Assembly: GCA_937930845.1 (NCBI GenBank)
Contig: CALHBJ010000004.1
Location: 148,677-212,676, forward strand
DNA: 64,000 nucleotides
Source of the DNA: an uncultured Rhizobiaceae group bacterium
Lineage (GTDB): Bacteria; Pseudomonadota; Alphaproteobacteria; Rhizobiales; Rhizobiaceae
Direction of reading: 5' to 3'
Below, in pieces: positions 17,133 to 24,871 of the stretch (within the stretch, counting starts at the first letter, position 1; each line of letters opens with the position of its first letter). The position numbers were made by a program, and so were the translations under genes. The notes below the pieces were generated by a model. That model was not told the DNA's origin, made no database searches, and saw only the letters and a list, made by a program, of their open reading frames with translations.

Positions 17133-17984
17133 ATGATGGAAGTTGATCTCAATAAGAGCAAAAGAGGCCGCCCTCGCGCGTTCCATGATAAGTCGGAAAG
17201 CAACACGGTTCAGTCGCTTGATAAGGCGATGGTCGTGCTGAAGGTTGTGTCGGAAGGGAATGGTTTGACCCTCTCCGAAATAGCGAACAAATCTGCTCAT
17301 GCCGCGCCAACCGTCTACCGCTCACTCGTTACAATGCAGCAACACGGTATTGTGGACTTTGATGAAGCGTCCCAATTGTGGCGTGTTGGAGTTGAGGCGT
17401 TTCGTATTGGAAGCCGTTTTCTGTTGAACACAAATGTTGCAGAGCAGGCACGGCCCATCATGCAGGAGTTGATGAATATAACGGGGGAGACCGCCAACCT
17501 TGGAATTATCGCGAATGCGGAAGTCGTGTTTTTGAGCCAGGTTGAGACGCATGAACCCATTCGCGCTTTCTTTCGCCCCGGTACACGGGGAGCGGTTCAT
17601 GCTTCCGGCATTGGCAAGGCAGTGTTCGCATTTTGCAGCGACAGCTTCGCGAGTACCGTTATTGCGAAACTGGGCTTTGTAAAATTTACGCCAAAAACAA
17701 TCTTGAGCCGAGAAGATTTAGTGGCAATGCGTGCAGAGGCGCAGACCATTGGTTTTGCCATTGATGATGAGGAAAGAACTCTGGGAATGAGGTGCATAGC
17801 AGCCCCGATCTTTGACAGTTTTGGAGAAGCAATCGCCGCCGTGTCGGTATCTGGGCCGACCGTTCGCATGTCACACGAAAAGATCCCCGGTTTGGGGCAG
17901 ACGGTTCGGGAAGCTGCCGACCGCATCACCGCGAGTACGGGCGGACGTCAACCGAGCGCGAACGGGGGGCGAAGCGGATTCTGA
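17133..17984 (+). CDS. bhcR: IclR-family regulator of the beta-hydroxyaspartate cycle
   Basis: 283 residues: a basic N-terminal tail, winged helix-turn-helix (about 28-85, LTLSEIANKSAHAAPTVYRS) and a GAF-like IclR effector domain (about 100-265, including RAFFRPGTRGAVHASGIGKA). It is divergent from bhcABCD in the order described for Paracoccus denitrificans, where BhcR controls the operon with glyoxylate as effector. The last 20 residues are a Gly/Ser/Arg tail of no known role. Confidence 0.9.
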   Translation: MMEVDLNKSKRGRPRAFHDKSESNTVQSLDKAMVVLKVVSEGNGLTLSEIANKSAHAAPTVYRSLVTMQQHGIVDFDEASQLWRVGVEAFRIGSRFLLNTNVAEQARPIMQELMNITGETANLGIIANAEVVFLSQVETHEPIRAFFRPGTRGAVHASGIGKAVFAFCSDSFASTVIAKLGFVKFTPKTILSREDLVAMRAEAQTIGFAIDDEERTLGMRCIAAPIFDSFGEAIAAVSVSGPTVRMSHEKIPGLGQTVREAADRITASTGGRQPSANGGRSGF

Positions 17985-18582
17985 CATAAATCCACCGGGC
18001 AGGGGGCTATTTGGTAATTTCGGGGCCTAAGCCGACCTTGGGGCATGAATTGTAAATTTGGTGAGGAACAGTAAAGCGGCCGTTCAAGTTTGCATTTTTC
18101 TTGAGCGCTATGAGTCACGGGGTGCAGTTAAATGCAAGACCGGCACTACCTTACAACACTTCCATTGGCTGCGGTGCGTCCCACCATTCCAATCTAGTCT
18201 ACAATGCTGCTTGTTGTGGCAATCAATGCATCACCTATCTCGTGCCGGGCGCGATAACGTACTATTTTTGCAAGCGGGCCACTCGGGGTTTCGCCCTCGA
18301 ACTAGATCATGTCCGATAGAGCCAGAACCAAAGGATCTGGTGTTTCAACCTGGTAAAGTGGGTGTTCAGGTACGCAGAAAAATCCAAATTCCTGACCGTC
18401 CAACTCAAAACTGATTTATCTCTCCATCTAAATCAACCCATGCCGTTTGCCAGCTTTTTGAACGCCAGATGAATTCGGTGTTCAGGAACGGGTCAGGCAT
18501 GTGGCGATAGCAATTGATCACAGGGGCAAGACCATGAATCACACGGGGAGCATGTCGCTTCTCAATCGCCGGGAGAGGCCAA
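17985..18582. other. Intergenic region of about 600 bases without a supported gene
   Basis: Between bhcR and a repeat protein. A 70-codon plus-strand frame (ATG 18110 to TAG 18319) is Cys-rich but has no ribosome site and resembles nothing; other frames are shorter or antisense to the next gene. The 3' part must carry the promoter of the repeat-protein gene. No clear terminator or RNA was seen. Confidence 0.55.
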
Positions 18583-19128
18583 ATGTTTATTGCACAGAAT
18601 ACATCATTTAAAACCACGCTGTTCGCAGCTGGAATCATCTCCACAGCAGCTTTTGTATTGCTGCCAACAGACGCCCATTCAGCCAGCAAATTTAAAGCAG
18701 GCGGCACCGCCAATGGTGCAAACCTCACCGCTGGTGGAGCTGTAAAAGCGGGATCGGCTCGTGCCAAAGGACGGGCCGATGGAAAACGGTTCACGGCCAA
18801 TGGCAAGGCTTGTCACAAATCCAACTGCGCATCCGGTTCCGCCGATGGCAAAAACCTGCGCGCCAGTGGTTCAGCCAAAGCAGGCAAGGCACGCGCCTCG
18901 GGTTCTGCTGACGGAAGAAAACTGCGGGCGAAAGGAAAAGCCTGCATTGGTAATCTCTGCGCAAGCGGCAGTGCCGATGGGAAGCGTTCCAGAGCGGGCG
19001 GCAAGGTTTGCGCGGGCAAGAGGTGCATTGGCGGTAAGGTAAGCGCCAAGCGTGTCACCAAAAAGGTCAAATCCGGAATCAAGGCAAGAGCCGGCAAAGT
19101 GGCCTCTTTGTTCAAGCGGAAGAAATAA
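18583..19128 (+). CDS. Secreted basic protein with five 22-residue Cys-paired repeats
   Basis: 181 residues. Signal peptide of about 34 residues (hydrophobic TTLFAAGIISTAAFVLL, cleavage near AHSA). Residues 42-151 are exactly five tandem 22-residue repeats of the pattern x-A-D/N-G-x-x-(L/F/S)-x-A-x-G, ending in G. Repeats 2, 4 and 5 carry C-x4-C (C77/C82, C121/C126, C143/C148), while 1 and 3 have Ala-Gly there instead. The last 30 residues are strongly basic and end in RKK. The even period and Gly/Ala turns suggest a small solenoid clamped by disulfides. GGGAGAG precedes the ATG. No family recognised. Confidence 0.8.
   Translation: MFIAQNTSFKTTLFAAGIISTAAFVLLPTDAHSASKFKAGGTANGANLTAGGAVKAGSARAKGRADGKRFTANGKACHKSNCASGSADGKNLRASGSAKAGKARASGSADGRKLRAKGKACIGNLCASGSADGKRSRAGGKVCAGKRCIGGKVSAKRVTKKVKSGIKARAGKVASLFKRKK
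18706..19035 (+). repeat. Five tandem 66-bp coding repeats
   Basis: Each unit encodes 22 residues (protein residues 42-63, 64-85, 86-107, 108-129, 130-151) without insertions or deletions. Repeats differ at many DNA positions, so the array is old rather than a recent slippage product. The antisense strand is also open over much of this stretch because of composition. Confidence 0.85.
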
Positions 19129-19140
19129 ACCGTCAGCCGC

Positions 19141-19165
19141 TTGGTCCGCAATTGGTGCGGACCAA
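19141..19165 (+). terminator. Perfect hairpin after the repeat-protein gene
   Basis: Ten-base perfect arms TTGGTCCGCA and TGCGGACCAA around the loop ATTGG, 12 bases after the stop codon. There is no T-run, so it may stabilise the 3' end or act as a weak terminator. Confidence 0.6.
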
Positions 19166-19203
19166 CTGATAGCAAAACACATTTTGAAGAAACGACCAAT
19201 CCG

Positions 19204-19308
19204 ATGAAAAAGTCTGTCTTCATTACAGCAACGTTGCTGATCACACTCATAAACACTGCCGACGCCGCACGGGTTTCCCTCATGGATCCCCGATTGAATA
19301 AAAGCTGA
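19204..19308 (+). CDS. Possible 34-residue secreted peptide
   Basis: ATG 19204 to TGA 19308 encodes a peptide with two N-terminal lysines, a hydrophobic core VFITATLLITLI and a cleavage-like TADA at about residue 21, leaving a 13-residue tail starting ARVSLMD. It is placed between two exported proteins on the same strand. The ribosome site is weak (AAGAAACGA). It may be a real small secreted peptide or the decayed start of a longer protein. Confidence 0.45.
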   Translation: MKKSVFITATLLITLINTADAARVSLMDPRLNKS

Positions 19309-19346
19309 AAAGGCATGGCCACAACATACACGAAGGGACCTGCAAA

Positions 19347-19853
19347 ATGCTTTTTACAAACCCGATCAAGGCAAAAATGATAGGCGGTAAAAGAGTATGG
19401 AAGGGACTGACTGCAGTTCTACAACCCAAATTCCTCGCGAAGATAACCATTGCTGTCGCGCTGCTTTTGGGCTCGGCTGTCACCTCCCATGCACAATTCG
19501 GCCAAGGCCTTTTCTGGACCCACAACGGCTCGTGGATGACCATCTACAAAACGGGGTCCGATATCGCAGTCGAGTACCAGCAGCCTAGAAACGGCTTACC
19601 AATCGGGCCTAACACCACGCTGTTTTACGGTACGATCCGGGGTAATCACATCAGCGGCACAGCACACACATTCCGCCGCGGCTGCCCGGAGGCACCATAC
19701 CGAGTTTCCGGCAGGCTCAAGGAGAACGGCTCCGTAAAGAGCATTGTGCTTGGCGGTGCCGCCCCTGTTCGCAATGGATGCAAAGTCACTGGCTACACAA
19801 AACGAAGTTCCAATGCCCGCCTCGTATTTCGATTTGCTGGTACTGGCGACTGA
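19347..19853 (+). CDS. Secreted hypothetical protein of a rhizobial family
   Basis: 168 residues; the N-terminus has a long n-region and a hydrophobic segment ITIAVALLLGSAV ending SHAQ, so cleavage near residue 49 is likely. The mature part has FWTHNGSWMTIYKTGSDIA, YQQPRNGLP, FYGTIRGNHISGTAHTFRRGC and a late PVRNGC. This pattern (Trp-x-His-Asn-Gly-Ser, PR-x-G-L, G-T-A-x-x-F, two Cys) I associate with small secreted proteins of unknown function common in Rhizobiales. Start could also be Met11. No activity can be assigned. Confidence 0.72.
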   Translation: MLFTNPIKAKMIGGKRVWKGLTAVLQPKFLAKITIAVALLLGSAVTSHAQFGQGLFWTHNGSWMTIYKTGSDIAVEYQQPRNGLPIGPNTTLFYGTIRGNHISGTAHTFRRGCPEAPYRVSGRLKENGSVKSIVLGGAAPVRNGCKVTGYTKRSSNARLVFRFAGTGD

Positions 19854-20162
19854 TACGCCTCGTTTGTAAATGACATAGTACCGTTACGGCGTTTGCCCAA
19901 GAAAACCGTGATGGAAACTTCATCGAACTGGCAAGATGGATGGTTGAGGTGGGCGGACAGGTGTCGTTTGAGTCGTTCCGGCCCTTTGCCGACCTTGGTG
20001 CAAATCCCAGATTCTCAATCCATCTCACCAAAGCAGCCATTCAACTCAAGCTAAACTTCATGAAGTTGGATTACCGAGATGCGGACCTAAGAGAGCAAAT
20101 TGTTGTTGGTTTTGCTGTTCTAACTGCTGCTCCGCTTGATGGGCGGTAGGTTTTGTTTGTAA
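19854..20162. other. Intergenic region, possibly a decayed gene fragment
   Basis: Between two convergent genes. A plus-strand frame is open from about 19885 to 20149 and encodes readable protein (NFIELARWMVEVGGQ, FRPFADLGANPRF) but has no start codon at its beginning; the first ATG is at 19940. It may be a remnant, but no family is recognised and it may be chance. Confidence 0.35.
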
Positions 20163-21428
20163 TCAGACGATTGCGTTCATTGATTTTAACAAGCCAGCCA
20201 CCGCGACACCATCCAGCGTAGGATTGCAGGCAGCAACGCCGGCGGCTTCTCCTGAGGCAAACGCTGTGCCCATGACCCGGATTGATCCAAAAGACACGTC
20301 GTCCGCGCCGATGATACGTCCGCCGAAATAGAGATTGTCCAGTTCAGCTGCCCTCAGTGCGTCCAATGGAATATGTGCATATCCGTCACCCCCAACAGGA
20401 TAGTACACGGGATTTCCGATCTCGGTATGTAACTCAGCAGGCCAAGCTGCACGGGCGACACCATCTTCGCGCAATCTTCCAGTCAACAAATCATCGCCGG
20501 TTAAATGATATCGCGCCTTGGGGTGTCGGCTTTCTCGTATACCAATTTGTGGGCCGGTTTGAGCCAGAAATGCATTTTGAAAACCTTCAACCGTTTCTTT
20601 CAAAACCGATACATAGTCATGGGCAGCCGAGCGCATTTCTCGTTCGGCGCGCGAGTAGGTTTGCGAGGTTAGATCTTTCATGGGCAAATCAATGATCATC
20701 CACCACAAGTCGCCACTACCGGGTATTTGGGCATATATGCCACCATCCTTGCGCAAGACCGGATGCTTTCCGTTGACGTTGTAAGCTTCAAGCGCGGCGA
20801 TGATCGCTTGCCTATCAATGACAAGATTGGGCGTTATTCCGCCGATACGAATTGGCGCGGATGCCGCGTTGAGGAATCCGGCTTCGTTTCCTGTTTGAAG
20901 AGATACACCGGCGACAAGGGATAAGTTGGCGTCGCCTGTTGCATCGACAAAGGCTTCTCCAATAAGTTTTTCGCGCCCGTCCATTCCTGCCACAACAACA
21001 GATTCCAGCTCTCGACCGGTTCGGGTAGCGGCAGCGACACGACTATGAAGGAAAACGTCTACCCCGTGGTGCGCTAGAACCCGGTCCAAGGCCAGCTTAA
21101 CGCCCTCTGGTTCCAACAGAATAATCCAGTTGCCCGTTGTTGGAGATTTGAACGGCTTACCATCCATTCCGACCCGACGCATTTCGTCCAGCACCAACCC
21201 ACCCGCTCCGCCAACGGCAGGGATTGGTGTGTCACCCTGTTGGTAAAACCCGCAGTAGGCCAAAACTTGGGAGTGAGTGGCCGCCCCGCCAAGAAAGCCG
21301 TACTTTTCAATCAGGCAGACCTTTGCCCCGCTCCGCGCTGCGCCCAATGCAGCACCCACGCCAGCCGCCCCGCCACCAGCAACAACGACGTCGTACCCAC
21401 TTTCGACTTTCCGACTCACGTGCGCCAA
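20163..21428 (-). CDS. FAD-dependent oxidoreductase (FAD_oxidored type)
   Basis: 421 residues. N-terminal dinucleotide fold VVVAGGGAAGVGAALGAARSG with the acidic end of strand two in CLIEKYGFLGGAAT, a central DATGDANLSLVAGV segment and a C-terminal FAD motif (LYFGGRIIGADDVSFGSIRVMGTAFASGEAAGVAA). This is the family seen with periplasmic-type ABC importers and often called FAD-dependent oxidoreductase without known substrate. ATG lies inside the end of the permease gene (13-base overlap), so it is the last gene of the ABC operon and probably acts on the imported compound. Confidence 0.85.
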   Translation of the reverse strand: MAHVSRKVESGYDVVVAGGGAAGVGAALGAARSGAKVCLIEKYGFLGGAATHSQVLAYCGFYQQGDTPIPAVGGAGGLVLDEMRRVGMDGKPFKSPTTGNWIILLEPEGVKLALDRVLAHHGVDVFLHSRVAAATRTGRELESVVVAGMDGREKLIGEAFVDATGDANLSLVAGVSLQTGNEAGFLNAASAPIRIGGITPNLVIDRQAIIAALEAYNVNGKHPVLRKDGGIYAQIPGSGDLWWMIIDLPMKDLTSQTYSRAEREMRSAAHDYVSVLKETVEGFQNAFLAQTGPQIGIRESRHPKARYHLTGDDLLTGRLREDGVARAAWPAELHTEIGNPVYYPVGGDGYAHIPLDALRAAELDNLYFGGRIIGADDVSFGSIRVMGTAFASGEAAGVAACNPTLDGVAVAGLLKSMNAIV

Positions 21429-22225
21429 TCCAACAAGCGATTTTCGAATAGACCTATGACCGCACTAACGCTGACGCCCAATATTGAAAGGATGGTCACA
21501 CCAACGAACAGGCGCTCCAAGTCGTACAGAGAGCCGGCCTCTAAAATGTAGGCTCCGATCCCATACTCCGCACCCAACATCTCAGCGGCGACGAGCAGTA
21601 TGATTGCAATCGCCAAACTGACGCGCAACCCAGACAAAATACCGGGCATGGCACCGGGGAGAACAATTTTGGTCACGATAGAAAACCACGATAGAGAAAA
21701 GCTTTGGCCCATCCGGATGAGCGAGCGGTCAACATTGTCCACCGCTCCATAGGTCGCCACCACCGTCGGCGTGAACGTCCCAAAAGCAATCAGTGCGTAT
21801 TTGGAGGGCTCATCAATGCCAAACCAGATGACAAAAAGAGGCAAAAGCGCAATTTTTGGAATCGGGAAAATCGCTGCCACTAAGGGCACAAGACCGGCGC
21901 GGACAAGTGAAAACAACCCAATCAACACACCCACGCCAATACCCACTGAAGCGCCTATCGCGGCACCAATCACGAGGCGGCTTACCGAGGGAATCAGATG
22001 TTTCCAGAGCAAGCCGCTTTGCCAAAGATCAACAAAGGTCGCGAAAACGTCTGAGGGTTTTGGCAGGGTCAGGCTGGTGATGAATCCTGTACGCGTGCCC
22101 AATTCAGCAAGCCCAATTAGTAAAACAAAGACGATAAACCCAACCCATTTTTTAGATTGAGGGGCAAAGCCTCCTCCACGAAAGTCGACGGTTTTTTGTG
22201 TGGCAAGTTGAGCATCTTCAGACAT
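21416..22225 (-). CDS. ABC transporter permease, NitT/TauT (SsuC) type
   Basis: 269 residues, about six membrane helices, with the cytoplasmic EAA-like loop VDNVDRSLIRMGQSFSLSW then LPGAMPGILSGLRVSLAIA. It is the membrane subunit for the adjacent ATPase and binding protein. It overlaps the ATPase gene by eight bases and the oxidoreductase gene by thirteen. Family members import sulfonates, taurine, nitrate, thiamine precursors or aromatics; the substrate here is open. Confidence 0.9.
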   Translation of the reverse strand: MSEDAQLATQKTVDFRGGGFAPQSKKWVGFIVFVLLIGLAELGTRTGFITSLTLPKPSDVFATFVDLWQSGLLWKHLIPSVSRLVIGAAIGASVGIGVGVLIGLFSLVRAGLVPLVAAIFPIPKIALLPLFVIWFGIDEPSKYALIAFGTFTPTVVATYGAVDNVDRSLIRMGQSFSLSWFSIVTKIVLPGAMPGILSGLRVSLAIAIILLVAAEMLGAEYGIGAYILEAGSLYDLERLFVGVTILSILGVSVSAVIGLFENRLLDWRT

Positions 22226-22985
22226 TGAGCAACTCCTTGTCTGCGGCCACTGCTTCGTCCCGCATTAAGTTCCAAAGATGTTTTTGCTGTCGTTCCAGCT
22301 CGGGGTCACCCAACTCGCGATCGGCAAGCGACATCGTTACATCCACCACTTCACGAATGCGCCCCGGCCTGCGTGACAACACAACAATCGAGTGCCCCAG
22401 TCTCACGGCCTCGTTCAAATTATGAGTTACATAAACGGCTGTGAACGGCTCGCGGGTCCACAGCCCCACAAGGTCGTCCATAAGAAGTTCCCGTGTCTGA
22501 CTGTCCAATGCCGACAGAGGTTCATCCATCAGCATGACGGCCGGTTTGACGGCGAGGGCACGCGAAATAGCAACCCGCTGCTTCATCCCGCCCGACAGTT
22601 GTTTCGGCAGAGCTTTTCGAAAGTCTGTTAATTTTGTTCGGGCAAGAACATCCGAGATAATTTTTTCGGCCTTGGCTCCACGAATTCCGTGATCTTCAAG
22701 AACCAGACTGATGTTACCTTCCACTGTTCGCCACGGCAGCAATGCAAAATCCTGAAAGATATAAGTAAGTGGGTTGATGCTATCAATCGGTGGTTCACCC
22801 ACTTGAACAACCCGACCCGTGGATGGTCGTTCAAGGCCTCCGATCAACCGAAGCAGGGTAGATTTCCCACATCCTGAGGGGCCCACTACGCAAATAATTT
22901 TGCCAGCCGGAATCTCAAGATCTATGCCTTGCATGATCTCCATGTCACCGTAGTGATGACCGATGCCTTCTAGTCGAAGGTCCAT
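22218..22985 (-). CDS. ABC transporter ATPase, NitT/TauT (SsuB) type
   Basis: 255 residues with Walker A GPSGCGKST (about 35-43), Q-loop IFQDFALLPW, signature QLSGGMKQRVAISRALA, Walker B VMLMDEPLSALD and H-loop VYVTHNL. It energises the adjacent permease. It is separated from the binding-protein gene by 64 bases that contain a strong hairpin. Confidence 0.93.
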   Translation of the reverse strand: MDLRLEGIGHHYGDMEIMQGIDLEIPAGKIICVVGPSGCGKSTLLRLIGGLERPSTGRVVQVGEPPIDSINPLTYIFQDFALLPWRTVEGNISLVLEDHGIRGAKAEKIISDVLARTKLTDFRKALPKQLSGGMKQRVAISRALAVKPAVMLMDEPLSALDSQTRELLMDDLVGLWTREPFTAVYVTHNLNEAVRLGHSIVVLSRRPGRIREVVDVTMSLADRELGDPELERQQKHLWNLMRDEAVAADKELLNV

Positions 22986-23013
22986 AAAGCGCCCTGGATT
23001 ATGTTGTCAAAAC

Positions 23014-23040
23014 GGGGTGGGCAGCGAATGTGCCCACCCC
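23014..23040 (-). terminator. Intra-operon hairpin between binding-protein and ATPase genes
   Basis: Perfect ten-base arms GGGGTGGGCA / TGCCCACCCC with a seven-base loop. On the transcribed minus strand it is followed by GTTTTG. Such hairpins behind binding-protein genes commonly protect the upstream message and reduce read-through, giving an excess of binding protein over membrane subunits. Confidence 0.75.
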
Positions 23041-23049
23041 AGATTTTGT

Positions 23050-24069
23050 CTAATTCGAGTAGGATGCATCAACGAGAGTATCCATTGTGATACTGTCCTT
23101 GATCAGTTTTTCAGACTTGAACCAGTCCAGTTGATCTTTCACCGACGCCATATTTATAGCGGCATTTGGACTAATGCGCATTGCACCATTGCGGATGCTC
23201 GGAGCCGCCTTTTCGTAGGGGCGGTCGGCATATACGTACTTATGGACAAGCTTGACCATATTTTCTGCCGCAGCATCACCCGCCGTTTTGTCAACCAGCG
23301 CTGCATTGAAGTCTGCCGCGCCCTTTGAAAATGCCCGCAGGAATGCTTGTGTTGTGTCGCGTTTGTTGGCGGCATTGTCTGCCGATGTGAACACGACTGT
23401 CACCTGATAATTCGGGATGTAGTCCGCAACATTACCAATTATATGAACCGCACCGCCTTTATCGAGAGGCTTGGCGATGTGAGGTACAATCGACCAAGCA
23501 TCAACCTGCCCGGACTTCATCGCACCAATAATTGCACCGACCTTTTGCAGGGGTTTGAACGAAACTTTCGCGCCTTCTTTGGCCGCAATCTTTGAACCCA
23601 TGTAATGGAAAGAAGATCCCGCCTGAGTCACCGCATAGGATTTGCCATCCAACTTTGCAGGAGATGTTAGGCCCGCCTTGAACGCTGCATCTGACGCCAA
23701 GATTTTTTGACCATCGATACCGGCCTCTTCCATCAGGGCCCCGCCAATGACTTTCGTTGCGCCTTTTTCAGCAAGCGAGATTAATCCGCCAGAAATTGCG
23801 GTGACTGCGTAGTCCACATCCTTTGAAGCGACTGCAACGGCCATTGGTTGGGCTGCTTGGAAAAACTTAAACTCAACGTCCAGGCCTTCTGCTTTGAAAT
23901 ATCCGCGCTCGAATGCCACGAAACTCGCAGCATGACTTGTGAACCGCAGCGCGCCCACATTGATTTTTGTGTCTGCGGCATAGGATGGCACCGTGACCAT
24001 CATAGATGCGGCGGCCCCGCCCATGAGACTGATCAGTTTCAGCGTTGTTCTTCTAGAAATATTGCTCAT
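23050..24069 (-). CDS. ABC transporter substrate-binding protein, NMT1/SsuA-like, Tat signal
   Basis: 339 residues. The leader has SRRTTLKL, a twin-arginine motif, then a hydrophobic stretch and AYA-like cleavage at about residue 31. The mature protein is a two-lobe NMT1/SsuA-type binder (INVGALRFTSHAASFVAFERGYF). A Tat leader suggests folding in the cytoplasm before export. First gene of the ABC-oxidoreductase operon, 42 bases after the GntR gene. Ligand unknown; neighbours (AroE-like, FAD oxidoreductase) hint at a cyclic or aromatic acid. Confidence 0.88.
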   Translation of the reverse strand: MSNISRRTTLKLISLMGGAAASMMVTVPSYAADTKINVGALRFTSHAASFVAFERGYFKAEGLDVEFKFFQAAQPMAVAVASKDVDYAVTAISGGLISLAEKGATKVIGGALMEEAGIDGQKILASDAAFKAGLTSPAKLDGKSYAVTQAGSSFHYMGSKIAAKEGAKVSFKPLQKVGAIIGAMKSGQVDAWSIVPHIAKPLDKGGAVHIIGNVADYIPNYQVTVVFTSADNAANKRDTTQAFLRAFSKGAADFNAALVDKTAGDAAAENMVKLVHKYVYADRPYEKAAPSIRNGAMRISPNAAINMASVKDQLDWFKSEKLIKDSITMDTLVDASYSN

Positions 24070-24111
24070 CTTTTTTCTCCCTGAGTGATGAAATTGAATA
24101 GTCCTGTTCCA

Positions 24112-24801
24112 CTATGGAATTGGATGTCCCATGCTTCCCGCATGTGAAAGATTTCCCTCAATATCTTGTCGTAGACATCCAAGCGCGGTCTGTACATCGC
24201 GCGCTAGAATGGCCTCAACCATCTGATTGTGGTTGTCGGAAACGGCTTCAAAATTGAGCTGTTGCTCGCGAAGGGCTGCTAAACGAAAGCGGCGGGATTG
24301 ATCGTAGAGCTGTTTTTGAGTGGCAATGAGACGGGGAGATCCGCAAGCGGCCACGAGGCTAATGTGAAACATGCGATTGGCTTCGTCCCACGCGAGAGCA
24401 CTTTCAATTGGTGATGCCACGACATCATCCTGCGCCCGCGAAAGAGCATGGTGAGAAGCAATTATTTGGCCCTCCCAGCTGACATCGCCATTTTCGAGAG
24501 ACCATTCAAGGCCAAGCCGTTCGATCTCACATCGCAAGCGGGTAATGTCTTTCAGATCATCTTCGGTGGCTGATGCTACCCGGAACCCGCGTTGTGCGTT
24601 TGCTTCCACCAAACCTTCACTGCTCAAAAGCGTCAAAGCCTCCCGCATGGAATGGCTTGATCCACCGTAGCGGGTTCTGAGCTCTTCGATCTTCAGGCGT
24701 TTATCGGGCGACAACTCCCCAAAAGAGATGTCCCTGCGCAAGGCGCTGGCAATCAAACTGACGACTGTTTCGCTGTCACCTTTGTTGCGCGAGAAAATCA
24801 T
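24112..24801 (-). CDS. GntR-family regulator, FCD type
   Basis: 229 residues from ATG 24801; the longer frame adds a hydrophobic stretch not seen in the family. Winged helix-turn-helix (about 15-75, RLKIEELRTRYGGSSHSMREALTLL) and an all-helical FCD ligand domain (about 90-220). FCD proteins bind carboxylates through a metal site; candidate histidines are in the NRMFHISL and VSDNHNQMVEA helices. Divergent from the AroE-like gene and upstream of the ABC operon, so it probably represses both until substrate appears. Confidence 0.88.
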   Translation of the reverse strand: MIFSRNKGDSETVVSLIASALRRDISFGELSPDKRLKIEELRTRYGGSSHSMREALTLLSSEGLVEANAQRGFRVASATEDDLKDITRLRCEIERLGLEWSLENGDVSWEGQIIASHHALSRAQDDVVASPIESALAWDEANRMFHISLVAACGSPRLIATQKQLYDQSRRFRLAALREQQLNFEAVSDNHNQMVEAILARDVQTALGCLRQDIEGNLSHAGSMGHPIP

Positions 24802-24871
24802 GATCTTCCAAGAAAACAAAAAATATGTAAGATTATTAAAACTGCACAATCAAAAGAGTCAAGCTGGCCAC

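Noticed and set aside
18813..19331. Minus-strand frame of 172 codons opposite the repeat protein
   Set aside because: Produced by the repetitive Gly/Ala/Lys codons of the plus-strand gene, which has a signal peptide and ribosome site.
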